A DNA stretch of 64,000 nucleotides from an uncultured Bacteroides sp. Its GTDB lineage: Bacteria; Bacteroidota; Bacteroidia; Bacteroidales; Bacteroidaceae. The DNA is taken from contig CAQOGY010000005.1 in the NCBI GenBank assembly GCA_948847595.1, positions 229,675 to 293,674 on the forward strand, read 5' to 3'. A program made the translations under genes and the position numbers. The number at the start of each line of letters is the position of its first letter. Positions within the stretch are counted from its first letter, which is position 1. Of this stretch, positions 17,001-25,035 are shown in pieces. The notes beneath the pieces were generated by a model. That model did not search any database and was not told where the DNA came from. It saw nothing but the letters and a program-made list of their open reading frames with translations.

Positions 17001-17211
17001 GCCTGTCATGGATGGATATGAGGCCACTAAGGAGATTCGCAAATATTCTGCCAAAGTACCGATTATAGCCATCACAGCCTTTGCTTTTGCTTCGGATGAG
17101 CAACGGGTGATGGAGAGCGGCTTTGACGGTTATATGCCCAAGCCTATCAACGCACGTTTGCTGAAAGCGCAACTGACTGACATCATGCAGAAGCGCATTA
17201 TTTTGTTGTAA
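14092..17211 (+). CDS. Hybrid sensor histidine kinase with periplasmic sensor and receiver
   Basis: 1039 residues. A signal peptide (LWLFLLCFLSAPSLPAQ) precedes a periplasmic domain of about 330 residues resembling an ABC substrate-binding fold (RLLVLLGSPAF, KKFIFIGDERE, TTGILFASWF). One membrane helix spans about 368-388. Two PAS-like regions follow (about 405-520 and 530-660), then HisKA with His688 in SHEIRTPLNAIVGF, HATPase_c (LITNAIKFT, VTDTGCGI, GTGLGLSIC) and a C-terminal receiver with Asp967 in VLMDINMPVMDG. No output domain is attached, so it probably signals through a separate phosphotransfer partner. A -7 box TACATTTG at 14032-14039 suggests its own promoter. The ligand is unknown. 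Confidence 0.9.
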   Translation: MDIRKCLWLFLLCFLSAPSLPAQRNYIDIPNYILCINSYAESAPWSSRTISTISEYVQKDSQLAMYAEHMNTLMTDNDSILEDFKNMISQKYSQPRPRLLVLLGSPAFTLRDEYRKFWGDIPVILCSEEDFLGPQKSYFRKQAIAPADRIPMSQFADPYNMVFLYSNLYLRENVQLINHINPNLKKFIFIGDEREINLSNNLDIEDELKTSHPHIEYQFITPKKMTTNQLLDSLYRIDSKTTGILFASWFYKTTFAGNSSLVANDHKLIVTTTAPLFTLNMTDITEENGGMIGGYTYNQKKFNQELVNAISAILQGKQARELPFYLPSDGGPIINYTALLRKGFSPSMCPSNTRFLHKPLSFWEQNQYFIIGSLSFIFILAVLFFYRIHSLNIIKKMQQKEIDAMGNYKNLVNNMPILYMQEELITDEKGMPVELIYRKVNAHFEKNFLRKEEIIGKKASEIFPESMPEFLYFIKKALDENKAITFPYYFKEIDTFYDVILKGTQYSNIIDVFCLDSTELHRAQQKLSTINNKLSMSLEVANIVPWKWDLQSHTILCDINKPIELSTLGKDISEEQLAVPDSQYFSKIFKEDRTRVEQAYKDLIEGRSNKVKEEYRIVNVHKGLHRIDWVEAQAAVETRNDKGEPLTLVGSSLVITERKKMEQELVNAKNRAEESNRLKSAFLANMSHEIRTPLNAIVGFSGILASTQEEEEKQEYVSIIESNNTLLLQLISDILDLSKIEAGTLDFHYSNVKINDLMSDLESSCQLKLKSDKVKLEFIAPPEPCCAHIEKNRLSQLIINLITNAIKFTEQGSIRFGYKRQNDELYFYVTDTGCGIPQDKQDSIFGRFVKLNSFAQGTGLGLSICRTLVDNMGGKIGVESEIGKGSTFWFTLPYQQAEIVEKAPEKEIQAISIEKDKLVILIAEDNESNYKLFESILKYDYHLIHAWDGMEAINLFKEHNPQIVLMDINMPVMDGYEATKEIRKYSAKVPIIAITAFAFASDEQRVMESGFDGYMPKPINARLLKAQLTDIMQKRIILL

Positions 17212-17397
17212 AACGGATAGCAGTGTTTCCGCTTCCGCCACTTTCACCCATACAAGTTCATCTGCCTAAAGATAAAAGACATTTGTTTCAAAAATATCCG
17301 AAACGGAAAAAGAAAGGATGAAATTTTGAGCCTTTTATCGTACTTATGTGTTTCCTTACTATCTTTGCAGCTCGAATTATTTCTACAATATCCATTT

Positions 17398-18699
17398 ATG
17401 ACTGAAGAAAAAATACATAAAGACCGTACCGGAAGCTGGTGGGCGCTAAGTCCGTTGCTCGTATTCTTATGCCTTTACCTGGTTACTTCCATCCTTGTCA
17501 ACGACTTTTATAAAGTACCCATCACGGTTGCTTTCCTCGTCTCTTCCTGCTACGCCATCGCCATCACCAAAGGATTGAAACTAGACCAACGTATCTATCA
17601 GTTCTCCGTGGGAGCCGCCAATAAGAACATTCTCCTGATGATATGGATATTTATTCTTGCCGGAGCTTTCGCGCATAGCGCCAAGCAGATGGGAGCTATC
17701 GACGCGACCGTCAACCTGACACTACATATTCTTCCTGACAACTTGCTGCTGGCAGGTATATTTATCGCCGCCTGTTTTATCTCCCTGTCCATCGGAACGA
17801 GTGTAGGCACCATCGTTGCCCTCACCCCTGTTGCTGTCGGACTGGCGGAAAAGACAGAAATAGCCCTGCCTTTTATGGTAGCTGTCGTGGTCGGCGGCTC
17901 TTTTTTCGGAGATAACCTGTCGTTTATTTCAGATACCACCATCGCTTCTACGAAAACACAGGAATGCGTCATGCGTGACAAGTTCCGCGTAAACTCCATG
18001 ATAGTAGTTCCGGCAGCCATCATTGTATTGGGCATCTATATCTTTCAGGGATTATCCATTACCGCTCCCGCACAAATGCAGACAATCGAATGGATAAAAG
18101 TTATACCTTATATAATAGTATTAGGAACAGCCGTTGCCGGCATGAATGTGATGCTCGTATTAATTATAGGTATACTGACAAGCGGTATTATCGGTATCGC
18201 TACCGGAAGTTTCGGAGTATTCGACTGGTTTGGAGCCATGGGAACCGGAATAACGGGAATGGGAGAATTAATTATCATTACCCTGTTGGCAGGAGGTATG
18301 TTGGAAACTATCCGCTACAACGGCGGCATCGACTTTATAATCAGGAAACTTACCCGTCACGTCAACAGCAAGCGAGGGGCGGAATTGAGTATTGCCGCCT
18401 TGGTAAGCATTGCCAATCTGTGTACTGCCAACAACACCATCGCCATTATCACAACAGGGCCGATAGCCAAGGATATTGCCCAAAAGTTTCATCTCGACCG
18501 CAGAAAAACCGCCAGCATCCTCGATACATTCTCCTGCCTGATACAAGGAATTATTCCTTATGGAGCGCAGATGCTGATTGCGGCGGGACTTGCCAATATC
18601 TCCCCTATCAGTATCATCGGTAACCTTTATTATCCTTTTACGATGGGAGCTTGTGCATTGCTCGCTATCCTGTTCCGTTATCCGAGGCGATATTCGTAA
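17398..18699 (+). CDS. nhaC: Na+/H+ antiporter, NhaC family
   Basis: 433 residues with about 11-12 hydrophobic segments. NhaC-type motifs are visible: SIGTSVGTIVALTPVAVGLA, VVVGGSFFGDNLSFISDTTI with the conserved acidic residues, and TANNTIAIITTGPIAKDIA. It is predicted to exchange cytosolic Na+ for H+; some relatives instead carry small organic ions such as malate/lactate, so the substrate is not certain. The ATG at 17398 is chosen because a -7 box TATCTTTG lies at 17360-17367, which rules out an in-frame TTG farther upstream. Confidence 0.85.
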   Translation: MTEEKIHKDRTGSWWALSPLLVFLCLYLVTSILVNDFYKVPITVAFLVSSCYAIAITKGLKLDQRIYQFSVGAANKNILLMIWIFILAGAFAHSAKQMGAIDATVNLTLHILPDNLLLAGIFIAACFISLSIGTSVGTIVALTPVAVGLAEKTEIALPFMVAVVVGGSFFGDNLSFISDTTIASTKTQECVMRDKFRVNSMIVVPAAIIVLGIYIFQGLSITAPAQMQTIEWIKVIPYIIVLGTAVAGMNVMLVLIIGILTSGIIGIATGSFGVFDWFGAMGTGITGMGELIIITLLAGGMLETIRYNGGIDFIIRKLTRHVNSKRGAELSIAALVSIANLCTANNTIAIITTGPIAKDIAQKFHLDRRKTASILDTFSCLIQGIIPYGAQMLIAAGLANISPISIIGNLYYPFTMGACALLAILFRYPRRYS

Positions 18700-18714
18700 A
18701 AAAGAAGTGAAATG

Positions 18715-18745
18715 TTTGTCAATCAAAAGAAAAGCCGTATCTTTG
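18715..18745 (+). promoter_or_regulatory. rpsP promoter
   Basis: TTTG (18715-18718), 19 nt, then TATCTTTG (18738-18745): a full-consensus Bacteroides promoter, about 60 nt ahead of rpsP. Confidence 0.8.
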
Positions 18746-18805
18746 TGCCCGCTATTACGAGATAATGGCATAATTCAAATCAATCATTAAAAACAATTAT
18801 TTAAA

Positions 18806-19357
18806 ATGGCAACTAGAATCAGATTGCAGAGACACGGACGTAAAAGTTACGCGTTCTATTCAATTGTAATTGCAGACAGCAGAGCACCACGTGATGGTAA
18901 ATTTATTGAGAAGATTGGTACTTACAACCCTAACACCAATCCTGCTACAGTAGATTTGAATTTCGACGCTGCATTGGCATGGGTACTGAAAGGTGCACAA
19001 CCAAGCGACACTGTACGTAACATCCTTTCCCGTGAAGGAGTTTACATGAAGAAACATCTTATGGGCGGTGTAGCAAAAGGCGCATTCGGAGAAGCAGAAG
19101 CAGATGCTAAATTCGAAGCTTGGAAAAACAACAAACAGTCAGGTCTGGCTGCTTTGAAGGCTAAACAAGACGAAGCAAAGAAAGCTGAAGCTAAAGCACG
19201 TCTGGAAGCAGAAAAGAAAATCAACGAAGTGAAAGCAAAAGCACTCGCTGAAAAGAAAGCTGCTGAAGCTGCTGAAAAAGCTGCTGCTGAAGCACCCGCA
19301 GAAGAAGTTGCAGCTCCGGCTGAAGAAGCTCCTGCAACAGAAGCTGCTGCTGAATAA
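18806..19357 (+). CDS. rpsP: 30S ribosomal protein S16 with long C-terminal tail
   Basis: 183 residues. The first 80 or so are bacterial S16 (ATRIRLQRHGRKSYAFYSIV, DSRAPRDGKFIEKIGTYNP, PSDTVRNILSREGVY). The remaining 100 are a Lys/Ala/Glu-rich, probably helical tail ending in Ala-Pro-Glu repeats. S16 in E. coli has about 82 residues, but tails of this sort are known in Bacteroidetes. The gene is monocistronic, with a consensus promoter and a strong terminator, unlike the rpsP-rimM-trmD-rplS arrangement of many bacteria. Confidence 0.95.
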   Translation: MATRIRLQRHGRKSYAFYSIVIADSRAPRDGKFIEKIGTYNPNTNPATVDLNFDAALAWVLKGAQPSDTVRNILSREGVYMKKHLMGGVAKGAFGEAEADAKFEAWKNNKQSGLAALKAKQDEAKKAEAKARLEAEKKINEVKAKALAEKKAAEAAEKAAAEAPAEEVAAPAEEAPATEAAAE

Positions 19358-19399
19358 TTTTCGGCAGGTTCCGAATAAGAAATCAGGAAAAAGCTATAA

Positions 19400-19430
19400 A
19401 TCCTCTCCGGTTCGCCGGAGGGGATTTTTT
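19400..19430 (+). terminator. rpsP terminator
   Basis: ATCCTCTCCGG, TTCG loop, CCGGAGGGGAT, then a run of T: an 11-bp stem with one wobble pair and a stable tetraloop. Confidence 0.9.
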
Positions 19431-19494
19431 CATTTTATGCTATAAAACATAGTAAATAATTAGTTTCATTCAGAATAAAATGCCTTTCTTTGCA

Positions 19495-19517
19495 TCAGCA
19501 TAGTTCAGCACAGTTAT
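19495..19517 (+). promoter_or_regulatory. Candidate FucR operator upstream of fucR
   Basis: Two head-to-tail 10-bp words TCAGCAYAGT followed by TAT. The same 23-bp block, with two differences, occurs at 20547-20569 before fucI. A -7-like TTCTTTG lies immediately upstream (19486-19492). Confidence 0.55.
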
Positions 19518-19533
19518 CTTTATAAAAACTAAT

Positions 19534-20529
19534 ATGAAACGAACTGATAGGAAAGCAACATTCGGACAGCAGTCTAGCAAGGTTACGCAGTTGGCGGACA
19601 CACTTAGCCAGGCTATTTCCAGGAAAGAATTTCTTGAAGGAGATTCTTTGCCTTCTATCAATCAGCTGAGTGCACAATACGGGGTATCGCGCGATACGGT
19701 ATTCAAGGCCTTCCTTGATTTACGCGAACGGGGACTGATTGACTCCACCCCCGGGAAAGGATACTATGTGACGAGTCAGGTAACAAATGTTTTACTGCTC
19801 CTCGACCAATACACCCCGTTTAAAGAAGCATTATACAACAGTTTCGTCAAGCATCTGCCTATCAATTATAAGGTAGACCTGCTGTTCCATCAATACAATG
19901 AACGGTTGTTTAATACCATCATCCGTGAATCCATAGGAAAGTACAATAAATATATAGTGATGAATTTCGATAATGAGAAATTCAGCACGGCATTAAACAA
20001 GATCAATCCTGCCAGACTATTACTACTTGACTTCGGCAAATTCCAGAAAAACAAGTATTTTTATATCTGCCAGGACTTCGATGAATCATTCTATCAGGCA
20101 TTATTGACACTGAAAGAAAGGATGCACAAGTACCGCCAAATTGTTTTCCTGTTCTCCAAAGGACTGAAGCACCCGCAAAGCAGCAAAGATTATTTCATCC
20201 GCTTTTGCAAAGAACAAGGATTCTTATATGAGATACAGGAAGATATTGAAAATTTGGTGGTACGAAAAGAAACTGCCTACATTGCCATCAAACAACAAGA
20301 TGTGGTAAAGGCAGTGAAACAAGGAAGATTGGAAGGACTGAAATGCGGAAAAGATTTCGGCCTGCTGGCATACAATGATATTCCTTCTTACGAAGTTATT
20401 GATGAAGGAATCACCTCATTGAGTATCGACTGGGAAATGATGGGAAACGAAGCCGCAAACTTCGTCCTTAATGATACGCCTATACAGAAGTACCTGCCTA
20501 CTGAAGTCAGACTTCGAAAGTCACTCTAA
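19534..20529 (+). CDS. fucR: GntR-family L-fucose regulator
   Basis: 331 residues. An N-terminal GntR winged helix (about 12-76; LPSINQLSAQYGVSRDTVFK, then LRERGLIDSTPGKGYYV) is fused to a periplasmic-binding-protein-like sensor domain (about 80-325; VLLLLDQYTPFKEALYNS ... FGLLAYNDIPSYEVI). In B. thetaiotaomicron the gene at this place, fucR, represses the fuc operon, with L-fucose as the signal; the gene order here is the same, so the name is well supported. Tandem direct repeats before fucR and before fucI are the candidate binding sites and imply autoregulation. Confidence 0.88.
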   Translation: MKRTDRKATFGQQSSKVTQLADTLSQAISRKEFLEGDSLPSINQLSAQYGVSRDTVFKAFLDLRERGLIDSTPGKGYYVTSQVTNVLLLLDQYTPFKEALYNSFVKHLPINYKVDLLFHQYNERLFNTIIRESIGKYNKYIVMNFDNEKFSTALNKINPARLLLLDFGKFQKNKYFYICQDFDESFYQALLTLKERMHKYRQIVFLFSKGLKHPQSSKDYFIRFCKEQGFLYEIQEDIENLVVRKETAYIAIKQQDVVKAVKQGRLEGLKCGKDFGLLAYNDIPSYEVIDEGITSLSIDWEMMGNEAANFVLNDTPIQKYLPTEVRLRKSL

Positions 20530-20546
20530 TTTTTTTTGCCAACCAA

Positions 20547-20569
20547 TCAGCACAGTTCAGCACAGATAT
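20547..20569 (+). promoter_or_regulatory. Candidate FucR operator upstream of fucI
   Basis: TCAGCACAGT repeated twice in tandem, then TAT-like sequence; 21 of 23 bases match the block before fucR. It lies in the 68-nt gap between fucR and fucI. Confidence 0.55.
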
Positions 20570-20597
20570 TAATTAACTATATAATTAAAAAGAAACC

Positions 20598-22373
20598 ATG
20601 AAAAAGTATCCGAAAATCGGGATTCGTCCCACTATCGACGGTCGCCAGGGTGGCGTTCGTGAAAGCCTTGAAGAAAAGACAATGAATCTGGCTAAAGCAG
20701 TAGCCGAATTAATCAGCAGCAATCTGAGAAACGGTGACGGAAGTCCCGTGGAATGTGTTATTGCCGACAGTACTATCGGTCGTGTGGCCGAAAGCGCGGC
20801 TTGTGCTGAAAAGTTCGAAAGAGAAGGTGTAGGCTCTACTATCACTGTCACTTCCTGCTGGTGTTATGGCACTGAAACGATGGACATGAACCCTCATTAC
20901 CCGAAAGCCGTTTGGGGATTCAACGGAACAGAACGTCCGGGCGCTGTATATTTGGCAGCCGTATTGGCAGGACACGCACAAAAAGGTCTTCCTGCATTCG
21001 GCATCTACGGACATGACGTTCAAGATTTGGATGACAACACCATTCCTGAAGATGTAGCGGAAAAGATTCTTCGTTTTGCACGCGCCGCACAGGCAGTAGC
21101 CACCATGAGAGGTAAATCCTACTTGTCTATGGGTAGCGTATCTATGGGTATCGCCGGTTCAATCGTTAATCCTGATTTCTTCCAGGAATATCTGGGTATG
21201 CGTAACGAATCCATCGACCTTACAGAAATCATCCGCCGTATGGACGAAGGCATCTACGACCACGAAGAATATGCGAAAGCAATGGCATGGACAGAGAAAA
21301 ACTGCAAGGCAAACGAGGGAGATGACTTCAAGAACCGCCCTGAAAAGCGCAAAAGCCGTGAACAGAAAGATGCTGACTGGGAATTTATCGTGAAAATGAC
21401 AATTATCATGCGCGACCTGATGATTGGCAACCCCAAACTGAAAGAGATGGGATTCAAAGAAGAAGCTTTGGGACACAATGCCATCGCAGCCGGCTTCCAG
21501 GGACAACGCCAATGGACAGACTTCTATCCGAACGGTGACTATCCCGAAGCTCTGCTCAATACTTCTTTCGATTGGAACGGTATCCGCGAAGCATTCGTTG
21601 TAGCTACCGAAAACGATGCTTGCAACGGTGTAGCTATGCTGTTCGGACACCTGCTGACCAACCGTGCACAGATATTCTCCGACGTACGTACTTACTGGAG
21701 CCCTGAAGCCGTAAAACGTGTGACCGGCAAAGAATTGACAGGTCTGGCAGCCAATGGTATCATCCACCTTATCAACTCTGGTGCAACCACTCTTGATGGC
21801 TCCGGTCAATCATCTGACGCAGAAGGCAATCCGGTAATGAAAGAGCCATGGAACCTGACTGATGCAGATGTAGAAAACTGCCTGAAAGCAACTACCTGGT
21901 ATCCGGCAGACCGTGACTACTTCCGAGGCGGCGGTTTCTCGTCCAACTTCCTGTCAAAAGGCGGCATGCCTGTCACGATGATGCGTCTGAACCTGATTAA
22001 AGGTCTTGGCCCCGTCCTGCAAATCGCAGAAGGATGGACTGTTGAAATCGACCCTGAAATCCATCAGAAACTGAATATGCGTACCGACCCGACATGGCCT
22101 ACCACTTGGTTTGTTCCCCGTCTGTGCGACAAATCAGCTTTCAAAGATGTATATTCAGTAATGAATAACTGGGGAGCTAATCACGGTGCTATCAGCTACG
22201 GACATATCGGTCAGGACTTGATCACTCTTGCTTCCATGCTCCGCATTCCGGTATGCATGCACAACGTGGAAGACAACGAAATCTTCCGCCCGGCTGCATG
22301 GAATGCATTCGGTATGGACAAGGAAGGAGCGGATTACAGAGCTTGTACCACTTACGGCCCTATCTACAAATAA
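20598..22373 (+). CDS. fucI: L-fucose isomerase
   Basis: 591 residues, the same length as E. coli FucI. Converts L-fucose to L-fuculose in the cytosol. The Mn2+/catalytic residues correspond well: Glu338 in VATENDACNG, Asp362 in IFSDVRTYW and His529 in ANHGAISYGH, each one residue after the E. coli numbers (E337, D361, H528). The N-terminal KYPKIGIRPTIDGRQGGVRE is the family signature. It lies between the regulator and the aldolase in the fuc operon, with a long inverted repeat between fucI and fucA. Some family members also act on D-arabinose. Confidence 0.97.
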   Translation: MKKYPKIGIRPTIDGRQGGVRESLEEKTMNLAKAVAELISSNLRNGDGSPVECVIADSTIGRVAESAACAEKFEREGVGSTITVTSCWCYGTETMDMNPHYPKAVWGFNGTERPGAVYLAAVLAGHAQKGLPAFGIYGHDVQDLDDNTIPEDVAEKILRFARAAQAVATMRGKSYLSMGSVSMGIAGSIVNPDFFQEYLGMRNESIDLTEIIRRMDEGIYDHEEYAKAMAWTEKNCKANEGDDFKNRPEKRKSREQKDADWEFIVKMTIIMRDLMIGNPKLKEMGFKEEALGHNAIAAGFQGQRQWTDFYPNGDYPEALLNTSFDWNGIREAFVVATENDACNGVAMLFGHLLTNRAQIFSDVRTYWSPEAVKRVTGKELTGLAANGIIHLINSGATTLDGSGQSSDAEGNPVMKEPWNLTDADVENCLKATTWYPADRDYFRGGGFSSNFLSKGGMPVTMMRLNLIKGLGPVLQIAEGWTVEIDPEIHQKLNMRTDPTWPTTWFVPRLCDKSAFKDVYSVMNNWGANHGAISYGHIGQDLITLASMLRIPVCMHNVEDNEIFRPAAWNAFGMDKEGADYRACTTYGPIYK

Positions 22374-22384
22374 TCTTAATTCAG

Positions 22385-22470
22385 ACAAAAGAACATAAGG
22401 ACAAAAGATGAAACAACTTCAATAAACGGCTATAAATAACTTTATTAGCACAGACCTTATGTTCTTTTGT
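22385..22470. repeat. 16-bp inverted repeat between fucI and fucA
   Basis: ACAAAAGAACATAAGG (22385-22400) and CCTTATGTTCTTTTGT (22455-22470) are exact reverse complements separated by 54 nt. The folded RNA would lie in the 157-nt fucI-fucA gap. There is no T run after it, so an mRNA processing or stability element is more likely than a terminator. Confidence 0.6.
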
Positions 22471-22530
22471 TCTTATGTCTAAATAAAAACAATTTCGACC
22501 ACCTAATTATATTTTTTTATCTTTGCAATT

Positions 22531-23169
22531 ATGATTACCAACGAACATATCGAACTGTTCATCGAACAAGCACATCGCTACGGAAACGCAAAACTGATGC
22601 TTTGCAGTAGCGGCAACCTGTCCTGGCGAATCGGCGAAGAAGCTCTGATTTCCGGCACTGGTTCCTGGGTTCCTACCCTTTACAAAGAGAAAGTTTCCAT
22701 CTGCAATATCGCAAGCGGAACACCGACTAATGGTGTAAAACCTTCCATGGAAAGCACCTTTCACCTGGGTATTCTCCGCGAACGCCCTGACGTCAATGTG
22801 GTTCTCCACTTCCAGTCGGAATATGCGACAGCTATCTCCTGCATGAAAAACAAGCCGACTAATTTCAACGTAACAGCAGAAATTCCCTGTCATGTAGGTT
22901 CGGAGATTCCTATCATTCCTTACTACCGTCCGGGTTCCCCCGAACTGGCCAAGGCAGTAGTGGAAGCGATGTTAAACCACAACTCCGTCTTACTGACCAA
23001 CCACGGACAAGTGGTATGCGGAAAAGACTTCGACCAAGTCTATGAACGTGCCACCTTCTTCGAAATGGCTTGCCGCATTATCGTCCAGTCCGGCGGTGAT
23101 TATTCAGTACTGACACCGGCTGAAATAGAAGACCTGGAGATCTACGTGTTAGGAAAGAAAACAAAATAG
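22531..23169 (+). CDS. fucA: L-fuculose-1-phosphate aldolase
   Basis: 212 residues of the class II aldolase/adducin family, cleaving L-fuculose 1-phosphate to dihydroxyacetone phosphate and L-lactaldehyde. It shows the substrate-phosphate region CSSGNLSWRI, catalytic Glu74 in SMESTFHLG, His93 in VVLHFQSEYAT and His158 in LTNHGQVV. E. coli FucA has H92-N-H94 as paired zinc ligands; here the second is Gln95, so metal binding is not the textbook set. Position between isomerase and kinase supports the assignment. The -7-like TATCTTTG at 22519-22526 might give a second promoter. Confidence 0.9.
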   Translation: MITNEHIELFIEQAHRYGNAKLMLCSSGNLSWRIGEEALISGTGSWVPTLYKEKVSICNIASGTPTNGVKPSMESTFHLGILRERPDVNVVLHFQSEYATAISCMKNKPTNFNVTAEIPCHVGSEIPIIPYYRPGSPELAKAVVEAMLNHNSVLLTNHGQVVCGKDFDQVYERATFFEMACRIIVQSGGDYSVLTPAEIEDLEIYVLGKKTK

Positions 23170-23187
23170 TATCCGGGAATACATACC

Positions 23188-24618
23188 ATGAAAAATATCT
23201 GTAAAAACACATATCTGGCAGCAGACTTTGGCGGAGGAAGCGGACGAATTATCGCCGGCTTTCTTCACCAAGGAAAGCTGGAACTGGAAGAAGTCCACCG
23301 TTTCCCGAACCGTCAGGTTAAACTCGGAAATCATATTTACTGGGACTTCCCTGCCCTCTTCGAGGACATGAAAACCGGATTAAAACTAGCCGTGCAAAAG
23401 GGATATGCCGTCAAAGGAATCGGTATTGACACTTGGGGAGTAGACTTCGGACTGATTGACAAACACGGAAATCTACTGGGAAATCCGGTTTGTTACCGGG
23501 ATGCACGGACAGACGGAATACCGGCAGAAGTCTTCAAGACTTTAGACGAACAACAACACTATGCCGACACCGGAATACAGGTGATGGCTATCAACACGCT
23601 GTTCCAACTATACAGTATGAAACTGAATCAAGAGGTGCAACTGGACGTTGCCCGTCAGCTCTTATTCATGCCCGACCTTTTCAGCTATTTCCTGACAGGA
23701 GTAGCCAACAACGAATATTGCATCGCCTCTACATCCGAATTGCTTGATGCACGCCGGCGAAACTGGTCTACATCTACCATCCGCACTCTCGGACTTCCTG
23801 AACATCTGTTCGGAGAAATCATCTTCCCGGGAACAATCAGAGGAACACTCAAAGAGGATATTGCCCGGGAAACTGGATTAGGTTCTGTAGATGTCATTGC
23901 GGTAGGTTCCCATGACACAGCAAGCGCTGTGGCAGCCGTTCCTGCTACGGAATATCCCATCGCATTCCTAAGTTCCGGCACCTGGTCACTGTTAGGAGTC
24001 GAAGTAGACGAACCTATATTGACAGAAGAAGCACGCCAGGCTCAATTCACCAATGAAGGCGGTGTGGGAGGACGTATCCGGTTCTTGCAAAATATCACGG
24101 GATTGTGGATTCTGCAACGCCTGATGAATGAATGGAAAGCGCGTGGCGAAGAACAAGACTACGATATCATCATTCCGCAAGCCGCTGAAGCAGAAATCGA
24201 CACTATCATCCCGGTAGATGACGCAGTATTTATGAACCCTGAAAATATGGAGACTGCCCTCACCGATTATTGTCGGGAACATAAACTTCAGATTCCCCGG
24301 CATAAGGCAGAAATGGTGAAATGTGTGCTCCAATCATTAGCCTTCAAATATCGACAGGCAGTAGAACAGCTTAACCGTTGTCTCCCCTCCCCGATCCGCC
24401 AACTGAACATCATCGGCGGTGGTTCGCAAAATAAACTTCTCAATCAACTGACAGCCGACGAACTCGGTATTCCCGTATATGCCGGCCCGGTAGAAGCTAC
24501 TGCGATAGGAAACATCCTGACGCAAGCCATGGCAAAAGGTGAGATTGCCGATCTTCGTGAATTAAGAGAAATTGTCACTCACAGCGTTACACCGCAAGTA
24601 TATTATCCTAAAAAATAG
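23188..24618 (+). CDS. fucK: L-fuculokinase, FGGY family
   Basis: 476 residues. FGGY carbohydrate kinase resembling rhamnulokinase: N-terminal phosphate loop YLAADFGGGSGRII, GIGIDTWGVDFGLID with the catalytic Asp, VAVGSHDTASAVAAVP, and C-terminal LNIIGGGSQNKLLNQLTADE with EATAIGNIL. Phosphorylates L-fuculose at O1, making the FucA substrate. It is 18 nt after fucA and 6 nt before the mutarotase gene, so it is clearly cotranscribed. A rhamnulose activity is possible from sequence alone; the operon favours fuculose. Confidence 0.92.
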   Translation: MKNICKNTYLAADFGGGSGRIIAGFLHQGKLELEEVHRFPNRQVKLGNHIYWDFPALFEDMKTGLKLAVQKGYAVKGIGIDTWGVDFGLIDKHGNLLGNPVCYRDARTDGIPAEVFKTLDEQQHYADTGIQVMAINTLFQLYSMKLNQEVQLDVARQLLFMPDLFSYFLTGVANNEYCIASTSELLDARRRNWSTSTIRTLGLPEHLFGEIIFPGTIRGTLKEDIARETGLGSVDVIAVGSHDTASAVAAVPATEYPIAFLSSGTWSLLGVEVDEPILTEEARQAQFTNEGGVGGRIRFLQNITGLWILQRLMNEWKARGEEQDYDIIIPQAAEAEIDTIIPVDDAVFMNPENMETALTDYCREHKLQIPRHKAEMVKCVLQSLAFKYRQAVEQLNRCLPSPIRQLNIIGGGSQNKLLNQLTADELGIPVYAGPVEATAIGNILTQAMAKGEIADLRELREIVTHSVTPQVYYPKK

Positions 24619-24624
24619 AAGCAT

Positions 24625-25017
24625 ATGGAAACATCCAAAACCGGTTATCAGGTTCAATCTTACAACGTTCCCGTCAAACGTTACTGCCAAACGCTCGATT
24701 TGCGCGATTCCCCGGAATTAATAGCTGAATATCGCAAAAGGCACAGCGAAACGGAAGCGTGGCCTGAAATCCTTGCCGGCATCCGGGAAGTAGGCATCCT
24801 CGAAATGGAAATCTACATTCTCGGCACCCGCCTGTTTATGATTGTCGAAACTCCCGTCGACTTTGACTGGGACACGGCAATGGCACGTCTGAACACTCTT
24901 CCCCGCCAACAGGAATGGGAAGAATACATGGCTATATTCCAGCAAGCCGATCCCGGAATGAGTTCCGCGGAAAAATGGAAACCGATGGAAAGAATGTTCC
25001 ACTTATATAATACCTAA
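24625..25017 (+). CDS. RhaM-family L-fucose mutarotase
   Basis: 130 residues of the RhaM (DUF718) family. It shows the conserved AEYRKRHSETEAWPEILAGI with the active-site His, a central strand IYILGTRLFMIVET and WEEYMAIFQQADP near the C-terminus. Such proteins interconvert the anomers of 6-deoxy-hexoses such as L-rhamnose or L-fucose. In this operon it probably supplies the anomer needed by the isomerase. It replaces the unrelated FucU mutarotase of E. coli. Known relatives use Tyr/Trp side chains near the active site. Confidence 0.85.
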   Translation: METSKTGYQVQSYNVPVKRYCQTLDLRDSPELIAEYRKRHSETEAWPEILAGIREVGILEMEIYILGTRLFMIVETPVDFDWDTAMARLNTLPRQQEWEEYMAIFQQADPGMSSAEKWKPMERMFHLYNT

Positions 25018-25035
25018 AAAATATCAAGAACGACC

